From: Salinivenus iranica
GTDB lineage: Bacteria > Bacteroidota > Rhodothermia > Rhodothermales > Salinibacteraceae
Direction: 5' to 3'
DNA length: 42,912 nt
NCBI GenBank assembly: GCA_002894665.1
Contig: NCRB01000062.1
Location: 1-42,912 of the forward strand
The position numbers were made by a program, and so were the translations under genes. Positions 15,740 to 23,993 of this stretch are shown here, piece after piece. Below the pieces are notes generated by a model, which was given only the letters and a program-made list of their open reading frames with translations, had not been told where the DNA came from and made no database searches. Numbering within the stretch: the first letter of the stretch is position 1; every line of letters starts with the position of its first letter.

Positions 15740-16222
15740 ATGAGCGACGAACAGAAGCCCACAATCAACGTCACCCGCGGCCGGAACAAGGAGCGTGGCA
15801 AGTCGGCCCGCGAGGCGGCGCCGGGGGCCGGCGGCCCGGACCTGATGGGGCTGGCCTCCCGGGTCGTCCAGGGCGCCCGGAGCGTATGGCTTGCGGGCCT
15901 CGGGGTGCTGTCGGTGGCGCAGGAGACGGGCGCCCAGGTGTTCGACGCGCTGGTGGAAGAGGGCAAGTCGTGGGAGCAGGCGCGCCGTGAGGAGACCGAG
16001 ACCCGCCGTCGGCGCGTGCAGACGCTGGTCGATCAGGGAGCGCAGACCGTAGAGGCGGTGGAGGACCGGGTGCGTGCCGAGGTCGATGACGCCCTCCGCC
16101 GGGTCGGCGTCCCGCGCCGCAGCGACCTCGACGACCTTCGGGGGCGCGTGAACGACCTCGCCCAGAAGCTGGATCGTCTGTCGCGGGCCGTGGAGGCGGA
16201 GCGCCCGAACGACGAGGCGTAA
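15740..16222 (+). CDS. Phasin family (polyester/lipid granule-associated) protein
   Basis: A 160-residue protein. The family core is residues 36-82: LMGLASRVVQGARSVWLAGL, GVLSVAQETGAQVFDALVEEGK. It matches PhaF/PhaI-type phasins, which have VWLAGLGAY.KAQ.EG..VFD.LV.EG. The rest is a highly charged coiled coil (ETETRRRRVQTLVDQGAQTV to LAQKLDRLSRAVEAE). Phasins coat intracellular polyhydroxyalkanoate or neutral-lipid granules. No PHA synthase is in the window, but a WS/DGAT gene is convergent with it 12 bp away, so it may coat triacylglycerol or wax ester bodies; that part is inference. Confidence 0.8.
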   Translation: MSDEQKPTINVTRGRNKERGKSAREAAPGAGGPDLMGLASRVVQGARSVWLAGLGVLSVAQETGAQVFDALVEEGKSWEQARREETETRRRRVQTLVDQGAQTVEAVEDRVRAEVDDALRRVGVPRRSDLDDLRGRVNDLAQKLDRLSRAVEAERPNDEA

Positions 16223-16234
16223 GGAGCGGGCGGC

Positions 16235-17614
16235 CTACTCGGGCGCAGGGAGCAGGGCCTGCGCGAGGGCGTCGAACTCGTCCTCAAAGCCCTCGACGAT
16301 CGTGTCGGGATTGGGGACGAGGTGGGCGTCGCAGGCAATGCCGATGCGCACCTCCCCGTCGTAGCTGAAGATGCTGACGCCCAGCCCGATGCGCCCGGCG
16401 CGGGGCACCCACGGCATCACGTGCTGCACGCGCCGCCCGGCCATGTGGAGCTCCTCCTGCGGGCCCGGCACGTTCGTCATCACCGCGCTGGCCTTCCGGC
16501 CAAAGAAGCGAACGGCCTGCTCTTCCACCTCCACCGGCAGGTGCCCGAGTCCCTCCAGCACGCCCAGGGCCGTGACGGCCTCCGAGGAGCCCTTGATCTC
16601 ATCCATCTGCGTTTTGACCGACAGCACGCGCGCCAGCCGATCGCCCATGCCCACCGGCAGGTCGAGGTAGACGAGGCCGAACCGGTTGCCCAGCCGGAAC
16701 GCCTGCTCCGGGGGCCGCAGGTTGACCGGAATGAGCGCCCGCACCACGACGCCGTCGGTCGATTCATTCTGGGCCTCCAGGTAATGGCGAAGCGCCCCGG
16801 CCACCGCGCCGAGGAGCACGTCGTTCACCTTGGCGTCGAGGGCGCGGGCGATGCGCTTGACGCGGGTGAGGGCCAGGGGCCCCGACCACGTGGCGCGCTG
16901 GGCCACCTGCAGCTCGCCCTTGAGGGACGTCTCGCTGTCGCGCCCCAGGAGCAGAAACTTCGACAGGGCCGCGCCGAGGCTCATCCCCTGCTTGGCCCGA
17001 TGCAGGCCGTGCGACGGGTTCAGGATCGACTCCACCCCCTCCTCCAGCAGGCGACTGCCGGCGCGCACAGTGTGGCCGACGGCCCGCAGGGCGCCCCGCA
17101 CCACGCCGGGGAGCAGGGAGCGGGAGGCGCGGTCGGGAGGGAAGCGCGACGGGTCGAAGTGCTCGTCCGTGAGGGACAGGAGCACCTGCACCAGCGCCAT
17201 GCCGTCGCCAATGGCGTGGTGCAGCCGCGCGATGAGGGCACTTCCGCCCTGGTAGTCCTCAATGAGCTCCATGTGCCAGAGCGGCTTGGAGCGGTCGAGG
17301 GGCGTACTCATCAGTTCGCCCACCCGCGCTTTCAGCTCCGCCGGCCCGGCCGCGCCCGGCAGGGCGGCCCGGCGCACGTGCTGGTCGAGGTCGAAGTGCG
17401 GGTCGTGCTCCCAGGCCGGGGCACGGTCCGGGGTGCGCACCCGCTGCCGAAACCGCGTAAACCCGAGCAGCCGCTCCTCCAGCAGCGACTTGAAGGTGCC
17501 CACGTCGATCGGGTCCTCCAGGACGAGCACCGCCGTGATCGTCATCAGGTTCGTCGGGTCGTCCATCCGCAGCCAGGCCGCGTCGACGCCGGACAGCGGT
17601 TCGCGAGTGCTCAT
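16235..17614 (-). CDS. Wax ester synthase/diacylglycerol O-acyltransferase (WS/DGAT)
   Basis: A 459-residue enzyme of the usual family length, from the ATG at 17614 (MSTREPLSGVDAAWLRMDDP). The catalytic HHxxxDG motif is RLHHAIGDGMAL, with His132, His133, Asp137 and Gly138. Further family motifs are PLDRSKPLWHMELIEDYQGG (105-124), KVNDVLLGAVAGALRHYL, NRFGLVYLDLPVG and MTNVPGPQEELHMAGRRV. It would join fatty acyl-CoA to diacylglycerol or to a fatty alcohol at the membrane, making storage lipid. It is the last gene of a minus-strand run that starts with mlaE. It lies 66 bp after the DUF445 gene. Confidence 0.92.
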   Translation of the reverse strand: MSTREPLSGVDAAWLRMDDPTNLMTITAVLVLEDPIDVGTFKSLLEERLLGFTRFRQRVRTPDRAPAWEHDPHFDLDQHVRRAALPGAAGPAELKARVGELMSTPLDRSKPLWHMELIEDYQGGSALIARLHHAIGDGMALVQVLLSLTDEHFDPSRFPPDRASRSLLPGVVRGALRAVGHTVRAGSRLLEEGVESILNPSHGLHRAKQGMSLGAALSKFLLLGRDSETSLKGELQVAQRATWSGPLALTRVKRIARALDAKVNDVLLGAVAGALRHYLEAQNESTDGVVVRALIPVNLRPPEQAFRLGNRFGLVYLDLPVGMGDRLARVLSVKTQMDEIKGSSEAVTALGVLEGLGHLPVEVEEQAVRFFGRKASAVMTNVPGPQEELHMAGRRVQHVMPWVPRAGRIGLGVSIFSYDGEVRIGIACDAHLVPNPDTIVEGFEDEFDALAQALLPAPE

Positions 17615-17679
17615 GGGCACAGGGAGAAGGAAAAGCAGAGCGAGAGGGGACGGGAAGGTGACCGCCGGGCGCGACAGAA

Positions 17680-18867
17680 TCAAGAAGAGGCGCCGGGCGG
17701 CTCGGCGGAGCGGGCGCGGTACAGCAGCTCGTCCGCGGCGTAGATGGCGAGGCCGAGGACAGAGAAGGTGGCGAGCGCGGCGGCCGGGGCCCAAATGATG
17801 AGCCCGCCCCCGATGCCCAGGACCGCCCCCAGGTACTTGATGTAGTTGAGCTGCTCGTTTGTGGTGCGACGCAGCAGAAGTTCGAGCTGCTCTTCGTCGT
17901 AGGCCCGCACGTTGTCGAAGACAATGCGCTTGATGTCGAGCGTATCGACGAGGCGCAGGATGAGCTCGGTGAGAAGCTCCTCGAGGGCCTCTCCGTGTCG
18001 GTCCAGGTGGGCGGGCACGCGGTCGAGCGCCGGGTCGAGCTGGTCGAGGAGCGGCTCGACGGCCTCCGGCAGGCGTTCCACGGCGGTTCGCAGCTGGTCC
18101 TGAAACTCGTCCTCCCGGAACAGGCGATAGGTCCGCAGGGCCACGCCCGAGAACCCGTCGGCGTGCCGGTCCATCTGTTCGGCCGTGAAGGTCACGACGC
18201 GCTCCTGCACCTCCGGGGCCGACAGCAAGTCGTGCAGGAGGTCGCGCAGGACGGCCTTCAGGTCGTGGCGCACGTCCTCGTCCGTCACCACGTCGCCGGC
18301 CAGGCCCACCAACAGGTCGCGGTACTGGGCCGCGAGGCCGCTTTTGCGGACGGTCTGCATGATGATGCGCTTGTTGATGAGCTCATCGCTCACGGCCTGG
18401 GCGAGGCGGTAGGCCACGCGCTCGCGCTGGGCGGGCACCAGCCCCTGCCCCACGATGGGGCGCGCCTCGCGGGGACGAAACAGCATCGTGATGGCGAGCC
18501 AGTTCGTCCCGAAGCCGATGAGGCCGCTGACGGTGACGTAGCGGAGCAGGTTCTCGAGCTCCACCGTGTAGCCGGCCACGGAGAGGGCGACGCCGGGAAA
18601 GTCCCAGACGAACGACAGGGCGAACAGGCCCCCCAGGATCCAGGGAAGGGCGCGGAGCACGGGCAGCCAGCGGGCGTACCCGCCGGTTTGCTTCGGCGGT
18701 GGGGGAATGGGGGCCCCGTTGGAGTCGGCCGCCGGCAGGTGACGGGAGAGGGTGACCGTGAGGCGGCGGCGCAGACGACTCCACGACGAGCGAGGCGCAG
18801 CGGCAGTGGCGTCGCGGTCGGGGCCGTCGCTGGAGGGCGGGGGGGCGGACGCAGGGGGAGAGCTCAT
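17680..18867 (-). CDS. DUF445 family membrane protein
   Basis: A 395-residue protein. A disordered proline/alanine N-terminus (about 1-65) precedes two helices (WLPVLRALPWILGGLFALSF about 67-90; YVTVSGLIGFGTNWLAITMLF about 108-132). The GFGTNWLAITMLFRPREARP segment is the DUF445 signature. A long amphipathic middle (about 140-335) follows, with a KRIIMQTVRKSGLAAQYRDLL stretch. Two C-terminal helices (LGAVLGIGGGLIIWAPAAAL, TFSVLGLAIYAADELLY) close it. Function is unknown. It lies 32 bp downstream of mlaD in the same direction, suggesting a role in envelope lipid handling, but only by context. Confidence 0.85.
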   Translation of the reverse strand: MSSPPASAPPPSSDGPDRDATAAAPRSSWSRLRRRLTVTLSRHLPAADSNGAPIPPPPKQTGGYARWLPVLRALPWILGGLFALSFVWDFPGVALSVAGYTVELENLLRYVTVSGLIGFGTNWLAITMLFRPREARPIVGQGLVPAQRERVAYRLAQAVSDELINKRIIMQTVRKSGLAAQYRDLLVGLAGDVVTDEDVRHDLKAVLRDLLHDLLSAPEVQERVVTFTAEQMDRHADGFSGVALRTYRLFREDEFQDQLRTAVERLPEAVEPLLDQLDPALDRVPAHLDRHGEALEELLTELILRLVDTLDIKRIVFDNVRAYDEEQLELLLRRTTNEQLNYIKYLGAVLGIGGGLIIWAPAAALATFSVLGLAIYAADELLYRARSAEPPGASS

Positions 18868-18898
18868 GGCACGAGGAGACGCGCGGTCGGGAGGGCGG

Positions 18899-19831
18899 CT
18901 AAAACACCTTCACGAGCGTCATGTCCTCGAGGTATCGGCTGGGGTTTTCCTGAAAGTCGAGGAGCAGGCGGTTGGTGCGGGCGGCGGCCGAGTCGGCCCG
19001 GTTGTAGAGGGACGGGTCGTTGATGAGGCGGCCCATTGTGCCCTCGCCCTCGTTGAGCTTGGTGGTCAGCGTGTCGAGCGTGGCGGTCGACCGTTCGAAC
19101 GAGGCGAGGCTGCGGTCGAGCCGCGTGAGCGAGCGATTGAGGCGATCGACGGCCAGCGAGAGCGAGTCGCCCCGCGTGCCCGTGAACTCCCGAAGGTCGC
19201 CGGAGACGGCCTCCAGGTTGTCGAGAAATTGTCGGATGGTTTCTTTTTCGGCCTCCGTAATCGACTCCACATCCTCCATCGTGCGGCGAAAGGCCTGCAG
19301 GGTGGTCCGAACGTCGCTGTCGGGGTTGCTGAGTTGGTCGCTCAGGGCGCGCATCGTCGTGTTGGTGGAATTGAGTACGCTATCGGCCTTGGAGGCGAGG
19401 GCCGGGGCCTGGTCGGACAGGCGTTCCAGCACGGTGCCTTGTGGAGGCGGGGACAGGGTGGCGCCGGCGGTGACGGGCGGGTTGTCCGCGGGGCCGGGCT
19501 TGATGACGAGGCGCACGCCCGTGACGCCGCTGAAGCCCGTGACCCGCACGGTGGACCCTTCCGGCACACGAATATCCTCGTTGATGCGCATCTGCACGCG
19601 CACCACCTGGTCGTTCTGGTCGAGGCGGACGGACTCCACGGTCCCCACGCTCACCCCTTTCATCTCGACGGGGTTTCCTTCCCCAAGTCCGCTCGCCTCC
19701 TCAAACGTGGCGTTTAGCATGTAGCTTCCCTGAAAGAGGGGAAGGTCCTGGAAGAACCGAAAGCCGACAAAGAAAATGATGACCGACAGAATCAGGGCGG
19801 CGCCGACTTTGAGTTCGTTGCTGTACTGCAT
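18899..19831 (-). CDS. mlaD: MlaD-like MCE-domain phospholipid transport protein
   Basis: A 310-residue protein. One N-terminal helix (LKVGAALILSVIIFFVGFRFF, about 7-27) anchors it in the inner membrane. The MCE domain follows (YMLNATFEEASGLGEGNPVEMKGVSVGTVESVRLD, 37-71, through STVRVTGFSGVTGVRLVI, 93-110). A long helical, coiled-coil-like tail runs from about 120 to 275 (LSDQLSNPDSDVRTTLQAFRR, LDRSLASFERSTATLDTLTT). MCE hexamers form a hydrophobic channel for lipids across the periplasm. The tail is longer than in E. coli MlaD, closer to the MCE proteins that form tubes. It is encoded 51 bp after mlaF. Confidence 0.9.
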   Translation of the reverse strand: MQYSNELKVGAALILSVIIFFVGFRFFQDLPLFQGSYMLNATFEEASGLGEGNPVEMKGVSVGTVESVRLDQNDQVVRVQMRINEDIRVPEGSTVRVTGFSGVTGVRLVIKPGPADNPPVTAGATLSPPPQGTVLERLSDQAPALASKADSVLNSTNTTMRALSDQLSNPDSDVRTTLQAFRRTMEDVESITEAEKETIRQFLDNLEAVSGDLREFTGTRGDSLSLAVDRLNRSLTRLDRSLASFERSTATLDTLTTKLNEGEGTMGRLINDPSLYNRADSAAARTNRLLLDFQENPSRYLEDMTLVKVF

Positions 19832-19882
19832 GCAGGGCGGGAGGGAGCGTGAGCAGGGTGGGCGGAGAGACGAGCGGGACGG

Positions 19883-20656
19883 TTACGAGTCCTGAGTCAG
19901 GGGCACGGAGGCGGACGGGTCGCCCAGGTGGTATTCGCTGGCCCGCACGAAGGCGTCGAGCACGGGGTCGGGGCGGTCGTGGAGGGCGTCCACGGGCCCA
20001 ATCCAGTGGAGGTTCGTGTCGTGGAGGAAGGCCACGCGGTCCGCACTCGTCAGCACCGAGTGCATGTCGTGCGTCACGACGACGCTGGTGACGTTGAGTT
20101 CGTCGCTCAGGTGGCTAATCAGCTGGTCGATCGTGTTGGACGTTTCGGGGTCGAGGCCGCTGGTGGGCTCGTCGTACAGGATGTACTGTGGCTCCAGGGC
20201 AATGGCCCGGGCCAGGGCGACGCGTTTGCGCATGCCCCCCGAGAGCTCCGACGGCTTCTTGGCCCCCACGCCTTCGAGGTTCACGAGGGACAGGCACTCC
20301 TCCACCCGCGCCTCCACCTCACTCGACGTGAGATCGGAAAAATATTCGAGCGGAAAGGCGATGTTATCGAATGTATCCATCGAGTCGAAGAGGGCTCCGC
20401 CCTGGAAGAGCACCCCAAATCGCTTGCGCAGTTTGCGCAGCTCCCCGTACTCGGCGCAGCACAGGTCGCGGCCGTCCACGTGAACGTGGCCGGCGTCGGG
20501 CTTGAGGAGGCCCACCATGTGCTTCATGAGCACGCTCTTTCCGGACCCCGAGCGTCCAATGATCGCGAGCGTCTCCCCGTCGCGCACCTCGAACGAGATG
20601 TCATTCAAGACCTCGAGCGACCCGAAGCCTTTCGACAAGTGCTCAATGCGAATCAT
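19883..20656 (-). CDS. mlaF: MlaF-like ABC transporter ATP-binding protein
   Basis: A 257-residue ATPase with all core motifs: Walker A GRSGSGKS (34-41), Q-loop in GVLFQGGALFDSMDTFDNIAFPLE (81-104), signature LSGGMRKR (138-145), Walker B ILYDEP (159-164) and switch His196 in VVVTHDMHS. The GGALFDSM..F.N..FPL pattern is distinctive of the Mla/TtgA-type lipid ABC ATPases. It sits between mlaE and mlaD on the same strand and powers the transporter. Confidence 0.92.
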   Translation of the reverse strand: MIRIEHLSKGFGSLEVLNDISFEVRDGETLAIIGRSGSGKSVLMKHMVGLLKPDAGHVHVDGRDLCCAEYGELRKLRKRFGVLFQGGALFDSMDTFDNIAFPLEYFSDLTSSEVEARVEECLSLVNLEGVGAKKPSELSGGMRKRVALARAIALEPQYILYDEPTSGLDPETSNTIDQLISHLSDELNVTSVVVTHDMHSVLTSADRVAFLHDTNLHWIGPVDALHDRPDPVLDAFVRASEYHLGDPSASVPLTQDS

Positions 20657-20751
20657 CGGACGGGAAGAAAACGGACAATCGGAGAACGAACCGACAACGC
20701 GACAAGGGAATCAATACTCGTTGTTGGCATCCCAGTTCGGCGGCGGGGCCA

Positions 20752-21513
20752 CTACAGGAGCGTGACGGCGAGGATGAGGTCCGCCACGAGAATGAACACG
20801 CAGCTGAGCACGGCCGCCTCCGTGGTGCTGTCGCCCACCCCCTCGGCCCCGCTGGTCGTGTAGTATCCCTTGTAGCAGGCGATGGAGGTGACAATGAAGC
20901 CGAACGTGACGGCTTTAATGAGGCCGAAAAACGGGTCGAAGGGCTTGAAGAACTGGCGCGCCCCGTCCATGAACTCGCCGGCGGTAATGAAGCCGCCAAA
21001 GTGCCCGACGGCGACGCCGCCGCCGATGCCGATGGCGCAGGAGGCGACGTACAGCACCGGAAACATGAGGACGCCGGCCAGCACACGCGGCAGCACAAGG
21101 AAGCCGACGGAGTTGAGCCCCATGACCTCCAGCGCGTCGATCTGCTCCGACACGCGCATGGTGCCGAGCTCGGCGGCGATCCGGGCCCCCACGCGCCCGG
21201 CCAGGATGAAGCCCATCACCACCACACTCAACTCCAGCATCATGGACGGCACCACGATGGAACCGATGATGGACCGGGGGATGAAGGGGCTTTCCAGCTG
21301 GTAGGAAGTCTGTACCGTGAGGACGGCGCCGGAGAACGCCCCGGCCAGCGACACGATCGGAATCGAGTCGATGCCGATGCGCACCATCTGGTCGAACAGG
21401 TTGCTCCAGTACGTCCGAATCTCGTCGAGCGAAGCCGCGGCGCGCGCCATTAGAATGGAGTACCGACCGAGCGCGCGCAGGGGGGAGAACAAAAACTCGA
21501 GGAGGGAAGACAC
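20752..21513 (-). CDS. mlaE: MlaE-like ABC transporter permease
   Basis: A 253-residue membrane protein of MlaE type. Helices and motifs in order: QMVRIGIDSIPIVSLAGAFSGAV (42-64), SVVVMGFILAGRVGARIAAELGTMRVSEQIDALEVMG (about 96-132), the permease core, then VLPRVLAGVLMFPVLYVASCAIG and GLIKAVTFGFIVTSIACYKGYYT. The segment ELGTMRVSEQIDALEVMG is the conserved family signature. The first codon is GTG at 21513; an ATG at residue 22 would remove the first amphipathic helix, so I keep GTG. It heads the minus-strand set mlaE-mlaF-mlaD-DUF445-WS/DGAT and is divergent from radA. Confidence 0.9.
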   Translation of the reverse strand: MSSLLEFLFSPLRALGRYSILMARAAASLDEIRTYWSNLFDQMVRIGIDSIPIVSLAGAFSGAVLTVQTSYQLESPFIPRSIIGSIVVPSMMLELSVVVMGFILAGRVGARIAAELGTMRVSEQIDALEVMGLNSVGFLVLPRVLAGVLMFPVLYVASCAIGIGGGVAVGHFGGFITAGEFMDGARQFFKPFDPFFGLIKAVTFGFIVTSIACYKGYYTTSGAEGVGDSTTEAAVLSCVFILVADLILAVTLL

Positions 21514-21777
21514 TGCGGCGAGGCAAGCGCTGGGTGCGGAAGAGACGCGAGAGGCGCCCCCGACGAAGAGGCGAACCCGCCCGGCGGGGGCGTTGGGTCG
21601 ATCGGGGCAACAACGCGCCGGCGTGCGAATTCAACCGTCGACCGCGTAGTGCACACGAAAATTGAGGCCGAGGTTCCTTTGCGACTGTGCGGCTCGTCCG
21701 AAGATGGGCGACGGATACGCGTCGCCCCCCTCGGTCCGTTCTCGGCGTTCTTCGCTCATCCACGCCCCCTTGTCCCG

Positions 21778-23169
21778 ATGGCCTCCTCCAATCCCCGATA
21801 CGTGTGTCAGGAGTGCGGGCACGAGGCGCACAAGTGGATGGGCAAGTGTCAGGGCTGTGGCGCCTGGAATACGCTCGTGCGGGAAGAGCCCAAGTCGGAG
21901 GTGGAGGCGCGCGTTCCGAAAACGTCGTCGAATGGCGCGTCCGGGGGGGCATCTGGGGGCGCAGGGGAGCACGGCCAGCCCGAGCGGCTGACGGAGGTGG
22001 AGCTGGGGACGGACGCCCGCCTTCAAACCGGCAGTGCGGAGTTCGACCGGGTGATGGGAGGCGGCATCATGCAGGGCTCGTTCAGCCTGATTGCGGGGGA
22101 CCCCGGCATCGGCAAAAGTACGCTCATGACCGAGCTGGGCGGCTACCTGCCCGAGCGCGACATCCTATACGTGACGGGCGAGGAGTCGAAGCGGCAGGTA
22201 AAGCTGCGGGCCCAGCGCCTCGGGGTCGATTCCGATCACCTGTATCTGCTGGCCGAGACGAACGTAGAGCAGATCGGCGATGCGGTGCAGGAGGTGACGC
22301 CGGACCTGCTGGTGGTCGACTCCATCCAGACCATCTATCGCCCGGACCTTTCGAGCGCGCCCGGCTCGGTGAGCCAGGTGCGCGAGAGCACGGCCTCGCT
22401 CCTCAAGATGACGAAGGAGCAGGAGTTTTCCACCTTTCTGGTGGGGCACGTCACCAAGAAGGGCACGATTGCCGGGCCGCGCGTGCTGGAGCACATGGTA
22501 GACACGGTGTTGTATTTCGAGGGCGATCAGCACCACGCCTACCGCATCCTGCGCAGCGTCAAAAACCGGTTCGGCGCGGCCAATGAGATCGGCGTCTTCG
22601 AGATGCGGGAGGACGGCCTCCACGAGGTCCCCAACCCGAGCGAGCTGTTCCTGTCGGAGCGCGGCTACGGCGTGAGCGGCTCGACGGTCGTCTGCTCGCT
22701 GGAGGGGACGCGGCCCATCCTGGTAGAGATCCAGGCGCTCGTCACGCCGACCTCCTACAACACGCCGCAGCGCACCGTCACCGGCTTCCCGTCGCAGCGG
22801 CTGCAGATGCTTCTGGCCGTGCTGGAGAAGCGGGCCGGCCTTGCGTTCAGCGACCACGACGTGTTCGTGAACGTAGCCGGAGGAGTGACCCTCGACGAAC
22901 CCGCAGTCGACGTGGGTGTGGCCCTGGCCGCGGCGTCCTCGTTCCGCGACATCCCCGCGGATACCGGCTCGGCCCTCATCGGCGAGGTGGGCCTGGGCGG
23001 CGAAATCCGCACCGTCAGCCAGATCGAGCCGCGCCTCAAGGAGGCCGCCAAGCTCGGCTTCGAGCGGGCCGTGATTCCCGAAAACAACCTTGAGCGGGTG
23101 GCCGGCGAGCACGACCTCGACGTCACCGGGGCGGCCGACCTCCGCGACGTGTTGGATCTCGTCCTGTAG
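21778..23169 (+). CDS. radA: DNA repair protein RadA/Sms
   Basis: A 463-residue protein; the ATG at 21778 gives a normal RadA start (MASSNPRYVCQECG). The zinc finger uses Cys10, Cys13, Cys24 and Cys27. The RecA-like ATPase has Walker A GDPGIGKS (107-114) and Walker B LLVVDSIQT. The RadA-specific KNRFG motif is at 262-266. A Lon-like C-terminal domain runs from SQRLQMLLAVLEKRAGLAF to the end. RadA is a branch-migration helicase that extends D-loops in recombination together with RecA. A glycine-rich linker (NGASGGASGGAGEHG, about 52-66) joins the zinc finger to the ATPase. Confidence 0.95.
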   Translation: MASSNPRYVCQECGHEAHKWMGKCQGCGAWNTLVREEPKSEVEARVPKTSSNGASGGASGGAGEHGQPERLTEVELGTDARLQTGSAEFDRVMGGGIMQGSFSLIAGDPGIGKSTLMTELGGYLPERDILYVTGEESKRQVKLRAQRLGVDSDHLYLLAETNVEQIGDAVQEVTPDLLVVDSIQTIYRPDLSSAPGSVSQVRESTASLLKMTKEQEFSTFLVGHVTKKGTIAGPRVLEHMVDTVLYFEGDQHHAYRILRSVKNRFGAANEIGVFEMREDGLHEVPNPSELFLSERGYGVSGSTVVCSLEGTRPILVEIQALVTPTSYNTPQRTVTGFPSQRLQMLLAVLEKRAGLAFSDHDVFVNVAGGVTLDEPAVDVGVALAAASSFRDIPADTGSALIGEVGLGGEIRTVSQIEPRLKEAAKLGFERAVIPENNLERVAGEHDLDVTGAADLRDVLDLVL

Positions 23170-23211
23170 CCCGGGGCCGGAAGCGGAGAGGCTAGCTCCG
23201 GGGCCGGGCTC
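23169..23211. repeat. GC-rich inverted repeat after radA
   Basis: AGCCCGGGGCCGGA and TCCGGGGCCGGGCT flank a central AGCGGAGAGGCTAGC-like loop; the arms pair except for two central bases. It starts at the radA stop codon. No T-run follows, so it may help end transcription or protect the 3' end rather than act as a full intrinsic terminator. Confidence 0.4.
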
Positions 23212-23339
23212 CGAGAGGCGGGTGGTCCGCTTCTTGCGTATCCCCTGGTAACCGCGGGGCGTCCATAATAATCGCGCCGGGTGGCCCGTTACCTCTCACA
23301 CCATGCCCCGCTGCTTCCCGGCCACGGTCAACGAGCAAA

Positions 23340-23948
23340 TTGCGCGTGCAACCGACTACCGACGAGGAACTGGTGACGGCATACCTGGACGAGGGCGACG
23401 AGGCGGCCTTCCGCCGGCTCGTCGAACGACACCAGGACCGTATCTTTGGCTACCTGATGGGCATGGTGAAGGATCGGGCGACGGCCCACGACCTGTTTCA
23501 GGACACCTTCGAGCGGGTCATCGATGCGATGCAGAACGGGGATTATAGCCAGCAGGGACAGTGGCTAAGCTGGGTGATGAGCATTGCCCGCAACGCCACA
23601 ATCGACCACACCCGCAAGCAGAAGAAATGGGCGGACATGCCCCACGATGTGGACGAGGGCCGTTCATTTTGGGACACACTGGAGGACGATGCGCCGCCCG
23701 CCGATGAGGAACTCCATCGCGCCGAGCAGCGGGAGTGGCTCGACGAGCACATCGAGCAGCTGGCCCCCGAGCAGCGCGAGGTGCTGCTCCTGCGCCAGGA
23801 AACCGACCTCACCTTCCGAGAGATCTCGGAGCTCCAAGACGTGTCCATCAACACCGCCCTCGGCCGTATGCGCTACGCCCTTAAGAACCTGCGCAAGATG
23901 ATGAAGAAGTCCGATAAGACGTCCCTTGCGGGCACCCCGAATGCGTAG
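23340..23948 (+). CDS. ECF-type RNA polymerase sigma factor
   Basis: A 202-residue alternative sigma factor. The start is TTG at 23340 or, two codons on, GTG at 23346; neither has a strong ribosome site. Region 2 is FRRLVERHQDRIFGYLMGMVKDRATAHDLFQDTFERVIDA (about 25-64) with the LFQDTF core-binding motif. It continues through QGQWLSWVMSIARNATIDHTRKQKK. Region 4 contains the helix-turn-helix LTFREISELQDVSINTALGRMRYALKNLRK (about 158-187). The linker is very acidic. A putative anti-sigma factor follows 45 bp later, the usual arrangement for a membrane-controlled ECF pair. I could not identify an autoregulated promoter. Confidence 0.9.
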   Translation: MRVQPTTDEELVTAYLDEGDEAAFRRLVERHQDRIFGYLMGMVKDRATAHDLFQDTFERVIDAMQNGDYSQQGQWLSWVMSIARNATIDHTRKQKKWADMPHDVDEGRSFWDTLEDDAPPADEELHRAEQREWLDEHIEQLAPEQREVLLLRQETDLTFREISELQDVSINTALGRMRYALKNLRKMMKKSDKTSLAGTPNA

Positions 23949-23993
23949 GGGTCGGCCCTCACTCCTTTCGTGCAGACGACAGCTTCCCCCCCC

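Noticed and set aside
16322-17743. Plus-strand 473-codon open frame opposite WS/DGAT
   Set aside because: It is antisense to a gene with an intact HHxxxDG motif and normal length.
21631-21705. Minus-strand peptide ending RNLGLNFRVHYAVDG, resembling the last strand of an outer-membrane barrel
   Set aside because: Only about 20 residues are similar and nothing upstream supports it; chance in the mlaE-radA spacer is likely.
23240-23339. Autoregulatory promoter for the ECF sigma gene (ggtaac and cgtcc)
   Set aside because: The two elements are only about 8 bp apart instead of about 16.
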